From the NCBI GenBank assembly GCA_028869255.1, contig CP110972.1:2237001-2301000 (forward strand): a stretch of DNA of 64,000 nucleotides. The letters run 5' to 3'. Shown piece by piece: positions 38,450 through 49,138 of this stretch. Below the pieces are notes generated by a model, which made no database searches, was not told the DNA's origin, and was given only the letters and a program-made list of their open reading frames with translations. The DNA comes from Pseudomonas poae. Lineage in GTDB: Bacteria > Pseudomonadota > Gammaproteobacteria > Pseudomonadales > Pseudomonadaceae. The translations under genes and the position numbers were made by a program. Numbering within the stretch: position 1 is the stretch's first letter; the number at the start of each line of letters is the position of its first letter.

Positions 38450-39619
38450 ATGTCCACCAAACTGTTCGCCAAATACCTGGTAACCGCCGCGGTTCTCCTG
38501 TCCTTCGTCATTCTGGTACTGCTGGGCGGCTGCTCGGCCGGCGACCCCGCACCCGCCATCGCGGTTGCCAAGGTCTCAGTGATTACCGTGCAACCCCAAA
38601 GCCAGGTGCTGACCACTGAGCTGGCCGGGCGCACCCAGGCGTTTATGGTCGCCGAGATTCGCCCGCAGGTCGGCGGTATCGTGCAACAGCGGCTGTTTGT
38701 CGAAGGTGCCGAAGTGAAAGCTGGGCAGGCGCTGTACCAACTCGATGCGGCACCCTACAAGGCCGCGCTCGCCGAGGCCCAGGCCAGCCTGGCCAAGGCC
38801 CGTGCCACCTTGAAGTCGGCCCAGACCACCGCCACGCGCAATGCCCGGCTGGTGAAGATCGATGCCATCAGCCAGCAAACCAACGAGGATTCACAAGCCA
38901 CCCTGCTGACCGCCGCCGCCGATGTAAAGGTGGCCGAGGCCGACCTCGACACCGCACGCATCAACCTGGCCTACACCCGCATCAGCTCGCCGGTGGCCGG
39001 GCGCATCGAGACCTCCACGGTCACCCCCGGCGCATTGGTGGTGGCCAACCAGGACAGCGCGCTAACCACGGTGCAGCAACTCGACCCGATCTATGTGGAT
39101 GTGACCCAGTCCACCACAGAATTGCTGGCCCTCAAACGCGACCTGGCGCGTGGCGCGTTGCAGGCCAATGGCAACGGCGAGGCTCGCATCAGCCTCAAGC
39201 TGGACGACGGCAGCGCCTATAACCACGAAGGTCGCCTCACGTTCAGCGGGGTCAGCGTCAACCAGAGCACCGGTACCGTGACCTTGCGTGCGGTATTCGA
39301 CAACCCGGAGCATTTGCTGCTGCCCGGCATGTATGTGCGCGGCGTGTTGGAGCAGGCCCGCGATGACCAGGCGATCCTGGTTCCACAAAAAGCCGTGAGC
39401 CGCAGCGCCAGCGGCGTGACCTCGGTGTTGCTGGTGGTGGACGGCAAGGTCGAACAGCGCGTGCTCACGGTTGAGCGCGCCGTGGGCAACCAGTGGTGGG
39501 TTACCGCCGGCTTGCAGGCCGGTGACCAGGTGATCGTCGAGGGCGGGCAAAAAGTCCGCGTCGGTGCGGTGGTCCAGACCCAGCCCGCAGAGGCCGGCAC
39601 CTTGGCGCAGGAGGGTTGA
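38450..39619 (+). CDS. RND efflux periplasmic adaptor (AcrA/MexA-like)
   Basis: Membrane-fusion lipoprotein of 389 aa that links the inner-membrane pump to the outer-membrane channel. The signal has lipobox LLGGC. Then follow the lipoyl halves ([20 protein letters not shown] and [15 protein letters not shown]), an alpha-hairpin between them, and the beta-barrel and membrane-proximal domains. ATG 38450 with GAGG upstream is chosen over an earlier in-frame start. The next gene starts 2 bases after its stop. Confidence 0.93.
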   Translation: MSTKLFAKYLVTAAVLLSFVILVLLGGCSAGDPAPAIAVAKVSVITVQPQSQVLTTELAGRTQAFMVAEIRPQVGGIVQQRLFVEGAEVKAGQALYQLDAAPYKAALAEAQASLAKARATLKSAQTTATRNARLVKIDAISQQTNEDSQATLLTAAADVKVAEADLDTARINLAYTRISSPVAGRIETSTVTPGALVVANQDSALTTVQQLDPIYVDVTQSTTELLALKRDLARGALQANGNGEARISLKLDDGSAYNHEGRLTFSGVSVNQSTGTVTLRAVFDNPEHLLLPGMYVRGVLEQARDDQAILVPQKAVSRSASGVTSVLLVVDGKVEQRVLTVERAVGNQWWVTAGLQAGDQVIVEGGQKVRVGAVVQTQPAEAGTLAQEG

Positions 39620-39621
39620 GC

Positions 39622-42600
39622 ATGGCGCGGTTCTTTATTGATCGACCGATTTTCGCCTGGGTCATTGCTATCGTGATCATGCTCGGCGGCGCGTTGTCCA
39701 TCAGCCAATTGCCACTGGAACAGTACCCGGATATCGCGCCGCCCACCGTGCGTATTTCCGCGACTTACACCGGCGCCTCGGCCAAGACGGTCGAAGACTC
39801 GGTGACCCAGGTCATCGAGCAGCAGATGAAGGGCCTCGATAACCTGACCTATATGTCGGCCTCCAGCAGCTCGGCGGGCAGCGCCAGTATCAGCCTGACC
39901 TTTGGCGCCGGCACCGACCCGGATGTGGCGCAGATGCAGGTGCAGAACAAACTGCAACAGGCCGAGTCGCGACTGCCGCAGTCGGTGCAGAGTGAGGGCC
40001 TGACCGTGACCAAAGGCGGTTCGGACTTCCTGATGATTGCCGCCCTGGCCTCGGATAACCCCAGCGTCACCGGCACCCAGATCGGCGACTACATCTCCAG
40101 CACCTTGCTCGATTCCATCAGCCGCATCGACGGTGTGGGCGATGTGCAGACCCTGGGTTCGGGCTACGCCATGCGTATCTGGCTGGACCCGGCGCTGCTG
40201 GAAAAATATGCGCTGATGCCGTCGGATGTGAGCAGCGCATTGGAGGCGCAAAACACCGAAGTGTCTGCCGGTCAACTCGGCGCATTGCCGGCAGTAAAGG
40301 GGCAACAACTCAACGCCACCATCAGTGCGCGCAGCAAGCTGCAGACGGCCGAAGAGTTCCGCAATGTGGTAGTCAAGTCCACCAGCGACGGCGCGGTGGT
40401 ACTGCTCGGTGATGTGGCGACCGTGGCGCTGGGCAGCGAGAGCTATGACATCAACTCGGCCCTCAACGGCAAGCCGGCCGCCGCCATGGGCGTGCAACTG
40501 GCGGCGGGCGCGAATGCGCTGGACGTGGGGGAGGCGGTCAAGGCCAAGCTCAAGGAACTGGCGCCGTTTTACCCGACCGAAATGCAATTGAAGAACGTAA
40601 TCGCCTACGACACCACGCCGTTTGTGAGTCTGTCCATCGAGGAAGTGGTCAAGTCCCTGGGCGAGGCGATCGTGCTGGTGGTGCTGATCATGTTCCTGTT
40701 CCTGCAAAACCTGCGGGCCACGCTGATCCCCGCGATCACCGTGCCGGTGGTGTTGCTGGGTACGTTTGGCGTGTTGGCGTTGTTCGGTTACTCGATCAAT
40801 ACCCTGACCATGTTTGCCATGGTCCTGGCCATTGGCTTGCTGGTCGACGACGCGATTGTGGTGGTGGAAAACGTCGAACGGGTAATGGCCGAGCAGGGCT
40901 TGTCGGCCCTCGCCGCCACACGCCAGTCGATGGATGAAATCACCAGCGCACTGGTCGGCATCGCCCTGGTGTTGAGCGCCGTGTTTATCCCCATGGCGTT
41001 TTTGGCGGTTCCACCGGGATCATCTATCGGCAGTTTTCGGTGACCATCGTCTCGGCCATGGTGCTTTCGGTGGTGGTGGCCATGACCCTCACGCCGGCCT
41101 TGTGCGCCACCATGCTCAAGCCGGGTCACGCTGTTCAACGGGGCTTTTTCGGTTGGTTCAACCGTTCTTTCGAACGCTGCTCGAGTGCGTATGAAGGGTG
41201 GGTCGGCGGTGTGCTGCAACGCTCACGGCGCAGCCTGGTGGTGTACGCGCTGATCGCTGCGGCCATGGCGGCGGGTTACGCCAGCTTGCCCACCTCGTTT
41301 CTGCCGGACGAGGACCAGGGCATTCTCATGGCGCAAATCCAGTTGCCAGTGGGGGCCACCGACAGCCGTACCCAGGCGGTCCTTCACCAGTTTGAGCAGT
41401 ACATGCTCAAGCAGCCGGAAGTCGAGGCCATGATCAGCATCAGCGGCCTGGGCATGGGTGGCAACAGCCAGAATACGGCGCGGGCATTTATTCGGTTGAA
41501 GGACTGGAGTGAACGCGCAGACGATGCCGCCACGATTGCCCAGCGGGCCACGTTGGCCCTGGCAAGCATTGGCGATGCCGATGTGTTCGTGATGCAACCG
41601 CCCGCCGTGCGCGGCCTGGGCCAGAGTTCGGGGTTTGATTTGCAGCTCAAGGACCTCGCGGGTCTTGGCCACGATGCGCTGGTGGCGGCGCGTGAGCAAT
41701 TTATCCAAGCGGCCAGACAGGATCCGCGCCTGCTGGGCGTGCGCAGCAACGGCCTGGACGACGCACCGCAACTCAAAATCAGCATTGATGACCGCAAAGC
41801 GGGGGCCTTGAGCCTGAGCACCAGCGACATCAACAGCACCTTGTCCACCGCGCTGGGCGGCACGTATGTGAACGACTTCCTCAACCAGGGCCGCGTGAAA
41901 AAGGTCTACGTGCAAGGCGACGCAAACACGCGTATGCAAGCGGCTGATCTGGACCATTGGTTCGTGCGCAACAGCAACGACGAAATGGTGCCGTTTTCGT
42001 CATTTGCCAGCAGCGCCTGGAGCTATGGTTCACCCTTGCTGGAACGCTACAACGGCACCTCCTCATTGGAAGTGGTCGGTGACCCGGCACCCGGTGTGAG
42101 TTCCGGCGCTGCGATGGATGCGGTGGAAGCGCTTGCCCGGCAACTGCCCGAGGGTATCGGCTATGAGTGGACCGGGCAGTCCTACCAGCTGCGTCTTTCC
42201 GGGTCCCAGGCGCCGTTGCTGTATGCGGTGTCCATCCTGTTTGTGTTCCTGTGCCTGGCCGCGCTGTACGAGAGTTGGTCGGTGCCGTTCTCGGTGATTC
42301 TGGTGGTGCCATTGGGCATCGTCGGCGCGGTGTGGGCCACACGCTTTACCGGGTTGAGCAATGACGTGTACTTCCAGGTCGGCCTGCTGACCACCGTAGG
42401 GCTGGCGGCGAAGAACGCGATCCTGATCGTCGAGTTTGCCAAGCACCTGCAAGAGCAGGGCAACAGCCTGCGCGAGGCCACGCTGATCGCTGTGCGCCAG
42501 CGTTTGCGCCCGATCCTCATGACCTCCCTGGCCTTTATGTTCGGCGTGTTACCGCTGGCCTTGAGCAGCGGTGCAGGTTCCGCCGGGCGCCGGGCCATCG

Positions 42601-42734
42601 GCACGGGGGGGCTGGGCGGCATGTTCAGCGCCACGCTGCTGGGGATCTTCTTTGTTCCGCTGTTTTTTGTGTTGATCCGCCGCCGCTTTGGCCGTGTCGG
42701 CACCACGCCCATCGTCGAAAAAGGTGACGCATGA
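39622..42734 (+). CDS. RND multidrug transporter (AcrB/MexB-like), frameshifted
   Basis: Proton-driven inner-membrane pump of HAE1 type, ~1,038 aa. [17 protein letters not shown] is the typical N-terminus. The TM4 proton-relay Asp pair is in [17 protein letters not shown] and the TM10 Lys in [19 protein letters not shown]. The frame breaks after FIPMAF; adding one T to the five-T run at 40999-41003 gives [20 protein letters not shown], the invariant family sequence, and links the two halves. The stop overlaps the next start (ATGA). The pump should be intact in the organism. Substrates are unknown. Confidence 0.92.
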
Positions 42735-44115
42735 TCCGCTTTCTCTGCCCGTTAGTCGCCGCACTGGTCTTGAGTGGCTGCGTCAATCTGGCGCCGCACT
42801 ACCAGCAGCCCGAGGCCCCGGTACCGGCCGAATGGCAAGCCGGCGTCCTGGGCGAGGTGCCGGCCGATATCCAGTGGCAGCAGTTCTTTACCGACCGCCG
42901 CCTGGCGCAACTGCAAAGCCTGGCCCTGGCCAATAACCGCGACCTGCGCCTGGCCAGCCTGAACATCGAGAAGGCCCAGGCGCAATACCGCATCCAGCGC
43001 GCAGCGGCGTTCCCGACCATCGACGCCGAAGTCAGCGGCACCCACAGCCGTACGCCGGGCTCGTTGTCCAGCGGTGGCACGGCGGTCACCAGCCACGACT
43101 ACAGCGCGCAACTGGGGCTTAGCAGCTATGAAGTCGATGTGTTCGGCCGCGTACAGAACCTGCAGGACGAAGCGCTGGAAGACTATCTGGCGCTGACCGA
43201 AACCCGGCGCAGCACGCAAATCAGCCTGGTGGCCGAAGTGGCCACCGCCTGGTTGACCTTGGCGGCCGACAACGCGCACCTGCACCTGGCCCAGGAGACC
43301 CTGGCCAGCCAGCAATCCACCTACGAACTGACCCAGCGCAGCCACGCTGCGGGTGGTTCGACGGGGTTGGCCGTGGCCCAGGCGCAAACCACCGTGGAGT
43401 CGGCGCGGGTCGATGTGGCCGAGTATCAGAGCCAGATCCTCCAGGACCGCAACGCCCTGCGCCTGCTGGTAGGCAGCGATATCCCCGACGCATGGCTGCC
43501 CGATGCGCATCTGCAATCGGCGGCGGCGTTGGTACAGGTTCCGGCCGAACTGCCGTCGAGCCTGTTGCAGCGGCGCCCTGATGTGCTGGCGGCGGAACAC
43601 AGCCTCAAGTCTGCGAATATCGACATTGGTGCAGCGCGGGCGGCGTTTTTTCCCGGCATCAGCCTCACGGCGAATGCCGGCTCCGCCAGTTCGTCACTGT
43701 CCAGCCTGTTCAAGGCCGGCAGCGGCGCCTGGACCTTTGCGCCGAGCATCAGCCTGCCGATCTTCGACGCCGGCAGTAACCGCGCAACCCTGGATGCGGC
43801 CAAGGTCGAGAAGCAGATCCAGGTGCAGACCTACCAACAAACCTTGCAAACCGCGTTCAAGGAAGTCGCCGATGCGTTGGCCGTGCGCAGCACCCTGGAT
43901 CAGCGCCTCAGCGCGCAACAAGCGCTGACCGATGCCAGCCAGAAAAGCTACGAGCTGTCCAATGCACTCTACCGCGCCGGCTCGCAAAGCTACCTCGAAG
44001 CGCTGGATGCCCAACGCACGTTGTACAGCGCCCAGCAGGACCTGATTACCCTGCGCCTGGCAGAGCAAAGTAACCGGGTGACGCTGTACAAGGTGATGGG
44101 GGTGGTTGGCAATAG
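42731..44115 (+). CDS. NodT/OprM-type outer-membrane channel lipoprotein, frameshifted at end
   Basis: TolC-superfamily outer-membrane factor, ~461 aa, third member of the tripartite pump. Lipobox VLSGC, then NLAPHYQQPEAP. Two OEP repeats occupy ~60-260 and ~270-460. Near the C-terminus, NRVTLYKVMG is followed by out-of-frame sequence; adding one G to the run at 44098-44102 gives VMGGGWQ and a TAG stop at 44113-44115, the usual end of this family. Without the base the frame runs falsely to 44563, through the convergent gene. Confidence 0.9.
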
Positions 44116-44494
44116 CCTCAGGCGGCCGACGCCTGGAGCGGGCCATGAACCATTCCAGCACCAGGTATTCCGGCAAGCCGCAGCGCCAGTAACGTTCGCC
44201 CTGGCGGGGGAGGTGCAGGTCTTCAGCGTTGGCCGGGCGGCTGTAGATAAACACGTTTTCGATGTCGTACAGCTCAAACCAAGGCCCGTTCACGCCGGGC
44301 TTTCGCAGCAGATGGTCAGCCGCCAGCAACACGTCGAACGGTGTCCGCCCGGCATGGCTGAGTCTCAGCGCTTCAGTGGCACTGCTTGCCGTGGCAATGC
44401 AGAAGTAACCCATGCGGTTGAGCATTTTTTCGATCTGCAGGACATGGGCGTGAAGGGGGTCCACGATGAGGATGCGCAGGTGTTTGTCGATCAT
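44046..44494 (-). CDS. Atypical response-regulator receiver protein
   Basis: About 149 aa. The N-terminal half is a receiver-like domain (LRILIVDPLHAHVLQIEKML, EALRLSHAGRTPFDVLLAAD) with an irregular phospho-acceptor region. The C-terminal half, ENVFIYSRPANAEDLHLPRQ and LPEYLVLEWF, is not a known output domain. The end depends on the same missing base at 44098-44102: with it, the protein ends ANHPPSPCTASPGYFALPGAG at 44046 and overlaps the 3' end of the channel gene by 70 bases. Its role is unknown. Confidence 0.6.
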
Positions 44495-44559
44495 GGAAAG
44501 TACCTGTCAGCGTACGAGTGGGTAAGGGCCCAGCGTAGCGATGACAGGTACGGATTGGA

Positions 44560-45780
44560 TTAAGACGGGTCTGAAAAATCGGCGTGCGCAGAGTCCTGCG
44601 CCGCCTGCAATACCCGCAACAAATTCCCGCTCCAGATATTCGCCACCTGCTGCTCGCTATACCCGGCGTCCAGCAACCGCTGGGTGATCACCGGCAACTG
44701 GCTGACATCTTCCAGCCCTGTCACGCCGCCACCGCCGTCCCAGTCGGCGCCGATACCCACGTGGTCCGGGCCGGCCACTTCCAGCAGATGCAGCAGGTGC
44801 TTCATGAAGACATCGAGGCTGGCCTTGGGTTGGGCGAATTGCTGGTTGATCGTGTCGCGTTCCTGGTACAGCGCTTTGGTCTGCTCCGGGCTGAGGGCGG
44901 CGAGGTTGTGGAAGCGTGCGCCGAGCGCGGCCATGGCTTTGTTGCGGTCCGGGTTGGGCGTGAGGGGGATCAGGTAGTCGCTGTAGGCGTTGACCTGTAT
45001 CACACCGCCCTTGGCCGCCAGTTGGCGCACGCGGTTGTCGTCGAGGTTGCGCGGGTGCGGGTTGACTGCGCGGCTGCTGGAGTGCGATGCGATGAGCGGC
45101 GCGCTGGACAACGCCAGCATCTGGTCGAACACCGCGTCGCTGGCGTGGGACACATCCAGCAGAATGCCCAGGCGGTTGGCCCGTTGCACCAGGTCACGAC
45201 CCTTGGGGCTCAAGCCTTTCCATTCCGGCAGCGCGGTGGCGGAGTCGGCCAGGTCGTTGTTCATGAAATGCACCAGGCCGAGCATGCGCAGGCCCTGGCG
45301 GTAGTAGGTGTTGAGCAACTCGGGGTCGGAGCTGAGCGGGTCGGCGTTTTCCATGCTGATAAACACCACGCGCTTACCCTGGGCGGCGATACGCCGGGCG
45401 TCGTCGGCGGTGCGCGCCAGGGCAAAGCTGTCGGGGTTGCGGTCGATCACATCGCGGATGCGGGTGAGGGTGGCCAGGCCATAGGCGCTGGCGTACGCGC
45501 GGCCTTCTTCGGTGCGTGGGCCCTGGGGCGTGTAGACCGCGAAAAACCCACCGTCCAGACCGCCTTCGCGCATGCGCGGCAAGTCGACCTGGCTGCCATC
45601 CTGGCGATAATCATGGCGTTCGAGGATGTTCCAGCCGGGGCGGGTCAGGGTCAGCGGCGTATCCAGATGGCTGTCGAGTACCAGCAGGCGTTGGTGCAAG
45701 GCCAGGGTGGTCGGGCTGACCAGGGTGTCGGCGTTCGCCAACAGCGGTAGCAAGGCAAGCAGCAGCAGGCGTTTTTGCAT
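44560..45780 (-). CDS. Membrane dipeptidase (M19), exported
   Basis: Zinc-dependent renal-dipeptidase family protein of 406 aa with a signal peptide (MQKRLLLLALLPLLANA). The HxD metal site is in LDSHLDTPL, the bridging Glu in FISMENADPL, and His ligands in HFMNND and SHSSSRAVNPHPRNL; the C-terminal WDGGGGV follows. M19 enzymes hydrolyse dipeptides, including D-amino-acid or dehydro forms. It begins 2 bases after the stop of the TonB receptor and is the last gene of the 44560-52579 operon, so it probably splits an imported dipeptide-like compound. Confidence 0.92.
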   Translation of the reverse strand: MQKRLLLLALLPLLANADTLVSPTTLALHQRLLVLDSHLDTPLTLTRPGWNILERHDYRQDGSQVDLPRMREGGLDGGFFAVYTPQGPRTEEGRAYASAYGLATLTRIRDVIDRNPDSFALARTADDARRIAAQGKRVVFISMENADPLSSDPELLNTYYRQGLRMLGLVHFMNNDLADSATALPEWKGLSPKGRDLVQRANRLGILLDVSHASDAVFDQMLALSSAPLIASHSSSRAVNPHPRNLDDNRVRQLAAKGGVIQVNAYSDYLIPLTPNPDRNKAMAALGARFHNLAALSPEQTKALYQERDTINQQFAQPKASLDVFMKHLLHLLEVAGPDHVGIGADWDGGGGVTGLEDVSQLPVITQRLLDAGYSEQQVANIWSGNLLRVLQAAQDSAHADFSDPS

Positions 45781-45782
45781 CG

Positions 45783-48077
45783 TCAGAACTCCATGCTCAG
45801 GGTGCTTTGGAAGGTGCGTGGCGAGCCCGGGCGGAACACGGCGGGGCCGCTGGTGCTGGTGAGGATGTAGCCCAGGTAGTCCTTGTCGAACAGGTTGTCG
45901 ACGTTGAAGCGCAGCTTGAGGTTTTTCAGCGGGCCGTAATGCAGGCGCTCGCCACCCAGGTCCAGGTAGGCGTTGTAGAGGGTGTAGCCGGGCACCGATT
46001 CGCTGTTGGTGAAGTTGCTGTAGCGCTCGCCGATATAGCGTGCCGAAAAGTTCAGCAACGCCCACGGCGCCAGCTCGTAAGTGACCCCGGCCTGGGCCAG
46101 CCAGCGCGGGCTGTCGGGCACGTCGTTGTCGCGAATCGACAGGCCGCCGGCATCGTTCTGAAAGGTGGATTTGTTGTAGGTCAGGTTGCCGTTGAGCACG
46201 ACCTTGTCAGCCAATATCGGCAGCTTCCATTGCCCGCTCAGTTCGGTGCCGTACGCCTGCACCTTGCCGACGTTCTGGTAGTAGGTTTCCACCTGGCTGC
46301 TGCCGGGCACCGGTGAGGCGAAGGCTTGCAGGCGGTTGTCGAAGTCGGTGCGGTACAGCGCCCAGGCGGCGTTGAAGGTCGGGTGGTTGATGCGGTAGCC
46401 CACCTCGTAGTTCTTCGCCCGTTCGGCCTCGGCCTCGGGTGGCGGTGCGCTGGGGCTGGCGGCGCGGAATATATCGTCGGCGCCGCGTGGCAGCGCCATG
46501 TTTTGCGAATAGGAGGCGAACACCTGGGTGTCGTCGGTCAGGTTGTAGACCAACCCGGCCTGGGGCAGGAACGCGTCATTCCATTGGGTGGCCAGGCGCG
46601 GCTGGCGGTTGTTGATGTAGTCGCCGGCGTTGCGATAGCCCTCGATACGGTACTTGAGGTGCAGGCTCTTGAAGCCGAACTGCAGGCGCAGGCGGTCGTC
46701 GAGCAGCGTCCAGGTGTCTTTGAGGTGGTACTGCAGCGAGTTGCGCGTGGAGCTGAAATCGCCCTGCAGGTGCACCGGCTCATCGAACAAAGGCTCGCCG
46801 GCCGGGCTGCCATCGGTCAGGTTGTAGCGCGCTTGCTGGCGGTTGAATACATCGGTTTCGGCCCACAGGCCGGTGTCGATCTGGTGTTGGCCGACCTCCC
46901 ATTGCAGCCCGGTGCGCCCGCCGAAACGATGGCCGCTGAGGGACGACAAGCCATACTGCACGCCGCGTGGCGCAAACAAGCCGTCCACATTGCCTTCAGC
47001 ATTGTGCAGCGCCAGCGAGGTGCCATAGGCCTCGGGGGATACGCCAAAGCCTTTTTTGGCCTCGTAGTAGAGCGTGGTGTAGTTGAGCAGGTCCGGGCGG
47101 ATCTCGAACTGGCCGCCCAGGCTGTACAGCGTGTCACGCCGCTGGTTGACCGCCTGTTTGTAGAACTGGTTGTAGTTGGTGTTGCTGTAACGCACGCCGG
47201 GCACGGTTTCGGGCAGGTCCGGCAGGCTGTCGAGGTAGGCGAAGTAGCGGCCCGAACGGCCAAACGGGTCGTTGGCGGTGCCGTCGTACTGCGCGATGCT
47301 GACGTAAGGCGAGTCGTAGTCATAGAAGGAATTGTGCACCGCCCGCAGCCACACCTCATCGCGGTCGCCGAAGCGATAGCGCACCTTGGCTTCCAGGTGT
47401 TCGCGGTCGATAGTGCCGGGGCCGCGCCACAGGTCTCCGTCGATTTTCGAGCGGCTGAAATACCCTGACAGCCCCTGATACTCACCGCTTTGCAGCTTGA
47501 CGAAACTGCGCCGCAAGCTGTCGCTGCCCAGGGTGTAGGACAGGCTGGCGCCGGGCTTGAGCGTGGGGTTGCTGGTCTGATAATCCACATACGGCCCCAG
47601 CGAGGCGTAGCCCGATTGCGACACATCGCCGGCGCCGGTGGAGGCGGTGACGCGCTCGGTGTTTTCGTTGTCGACGTAGCGGTAGATCGGGCTGCCGCCG
47701 AACTGGTCGGTGCGGCCCAGCGGCACGCCGTCAATGGAAAACCCGATCTGCTGCAAGTTGAAGGCGCGCACGAACACCGAATTGCCGAACTCATACAGGC
47801 CCAGGGCATCGTTGACCTGCACGTTGAAGCCGGGCAGCGCCTCGAGCATTTTCAGCCCCGAGGTGCCGGCCGGCGCCGACAGCAAAGCCTGGTGGGAGAT
47901 GGTCAGGGTGTTGCTGATCTTGTCTTCGCCGATGGCGGCGCTGGCTTCGGTGACGCGTGCACCCACCACCTCGACTTTGCTCAGTTGCGCTTCGGTGGAA
48001 CTGGCGGCCTGCGCCGCCCAACTTGAATCGGCCACCAACAGGCTGGCGAGCAGGGTTTTACGGTACTGAGCAATCAT
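45783..48077 (-). CDS. TonB-dependent outer-membrane receptor
   Basis: Outer-membrane importer of 764 aa. Signal peptide at ~1-25, a plug domain (~35-160: KVEVVGARVTEASAAIGEDK, LPGFNVQVNDALGLYEFGNS, FSIDGVPLG) and a 22-strand barrel ending in Phe (QSTLSMEF). No STN signalling domain. Start ATG 48075-48077 with AAGGA upstream; a longer frame overlaps the neighbour. It lies between the desulfinase-like and dipeptidase genes, so its ligand is probably the same sulfur-containing compound rather than a siderophore. Confidence 0.9.
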   Translation of the reverse strand: MIAQYRKTLLASLLVADSSWAAQAASSTEAQLSKVEVVGARVTEASAAIGEDKISNTLTISHQALLSAPAGTSGLKMLEALPGFNVQVNDALGLYEFGNSVFVRAFNLQQIGFSIDGVPLGRTDQFGGSPIYRYVDNENTERVTASTGAGDVSQSGYASLGPYVDYQTSNPTLKPGASLSYTLGSDSLRRSFVKLQSGEYQGLSGYFSRSKIDGDLWRGPGTIDREHLEAKVRYRFGDRDEVWLRAVHNSFYDYDSPYVSIAQYDGTANDPFGRSGRYFAYLDSLPDLPETVPGVRYSNTNYNQFYKQAVNQRRDTLYSLGGQFEIRPDLLNYTTLYYEAKKGFGVSPEAYGTSLALHNAEGNVDGLFAPRGVQYGLSSLSGHRFGGRTGLQWEVGQHQIDTGLWAETDVFNRQQARYNLTDGSPAGEPLFDEPVHLQGDFSSTRNSLQYHLKDTWTLLDDRLRLQFGFKSLHLKYRIEGYRNAGDYINNRQPRLATQWNDAFLPQAGLVYNLTDDTQVFASYSQNMALPRGADDIFRAASPSAPPPEAEAERAKNYEVGYRINHPTFNAAWALYRTDFDNRLQAFASPVPGSSQVETYYQNVGKVQAYGTELSGQWKLPILADKVVLNGNLTYNKSTFQNDAGGLSIRDNDVPDSPRWLAQAGVTYELAPWALLNFSARYIGERYSNFTNSESVPGYTLYNAYLDLGGERLHYGPLKNLKLRFNVDNLFDKDYLGYILTSTSGPAVFRPGSPRTFQSTLSMEF

Positions 48078-48103
48078 TGTCGGTCCTTGGCAAAAGTGTG
48101 GGG

Positions 48104-49138
48104 TTAAGCCTCGGCGTGGGCCTGGGCGAGAAACTCGGGGTGGGCCCACTCATGCACGCTGAAGTCGTTCTGCAGGAAGCCGCGCTGCACCAGAAAGTCC
48201 TTTTTCAGCTCCAGGGCGGCGAGGTTCTGTGGCGTCAGTTGCGGCACGAAGTCCAGCTCGGCGATGGCGCGGCGGATAAACCCGGCATCCGGCAGGAAGG
48301 TGACCCGGGTGAACAGTTCGGCCGCGGCGTCGCGGTGCTGGTTGATCCAGCGCCCGGCGCGGATCGCGGCGCGTAGAAAGGCCACCACCACCTCCGGGTG
48401 TTCTTCGGCGAAGGCCCGGTTGACGGTGGTGGCGTAGGGGCCGTTGTGGTTTTTCAGGGTCCAGTCGGGGTAGCGCTCCAGGTCTTCGATGACCGTGAAC
48501 TCACCGCTGGCGAGCAGCGCCGGCACATGCCCGGCCGCCACATGCACAGCGTCGACGCGGCCTTCGGCCAGGGCCTGCACCTCATGCCCGGGCTTGCCAT
48601 GCAGGCCATGCAGTTGCGACCAGAACGCCGACGGCCGCACCGCTGGCTGCAAGGTATGGGGATCGCCTTCATCCTCCAGTTCGATCAGGCGTACTTGTGA
48701 TGGCTCCAGCCCCGCCAACTGCAGGGCGTTGAACAGGCCGTGCTCGGCCAGCGCCTTGAGCACATCGACCCGCGCCTTGTTGCGGCTGACCGGCACCCCG
48801 ATGCGCTTGCCGAACAGGTCGGCGACCTGGCGGATACGCCCTTCGGCACGCACCAGTACCTGGCCGGCACGCTGGGTGGCGGTGGTGGCGACCAGCAGCG
48901 TATCGGCCTGGTCGGCACGCGCCCACAAGGCCGGCACTGCGCCGCCGTCGCGAATCAAGCGTGGCTCGGCATGGGTGAAGTGCGGCAACCAGCCGCGGTT
49001 ATCGGGCAGCGAACGCAAGTAGATCGCTTCGGCGCCGACGCGTTGGTATTCCTCATCCAGCCAGCCGAATTCCACGGCGATATTCGACGCAACCAGCAGG
49101 GGGCAAATGCTGTAGTGGGTGGGCAGTGCTTGGCTCAT
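48104..49138 (-). CDS. DszB-like desulfinase / SBP-fold protein without signal peptide
   Basis: 344 aa, cytoplasmic (no signal). The fold is that of TauA-type binding proteins, but the sequence follows DszB, the 2'-hydroxybiphenyl-2-sulfinate desulfinase. DszB Cys27, His60 and Arg70 are matched by Cys12 (HYSICPLL), His53 (LPHFTHAEP) and Arg63 (LIRDGGAVPAL), with the same His-to-Arg spacing of ten. The C-terminus WAHPEFLAQA matches WAAPEFL of DszB. The likely reaction is release of sulfite from a sulfinate; the substrate is unknown. Start and stop overlap or abut the lyase and TonB genes. Confidence 0.8.
   Translation of the reverse strand: MSQALPTHYSICPLLVASNIAVEFGWLDEEYQRVGAEAIYLRSLPDNRGWLPHFTHAEPRLIRDGGAVPALWARADQADTLLVATTATQRAGQVLVRAEGRIRQVADLFGKRIGVPVSRNKARVDVLKALAEHGLFNALQLAGLEPSQVRLIELEDEGDPHTLQPAVRPSAFWSQLHGLHGKPGHEVQALAEGRVDAVHVAAGHVPALLASGEFTVIEDLERYPDWTLKNHNGPYATTVNRAFAEEHPEVVVAFLRAAIRAGRWINQHRDAAAELFTRVTFLPDAGFIRRAIAELDFVPQLTPQNLAALELKKDFLVQRGFLQNDFSVHEWAHPEFLAQAHAEA

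Noticed and set aside
42731..44563. Channel protein with a 150-residue C-terminal extension
   Set aside because: The extension is antisense to the receiver-domain gene. One missing G at 44098-44102 removes the normal stop.
48104..49138. Annotation as an ABC sulfonate-binding protein
   Set aside because: There is no signal peptide or lipobox, and the DszB catalytic Cys/His/Arg positions are kept, so a desulfinase-like enzyme fits better.
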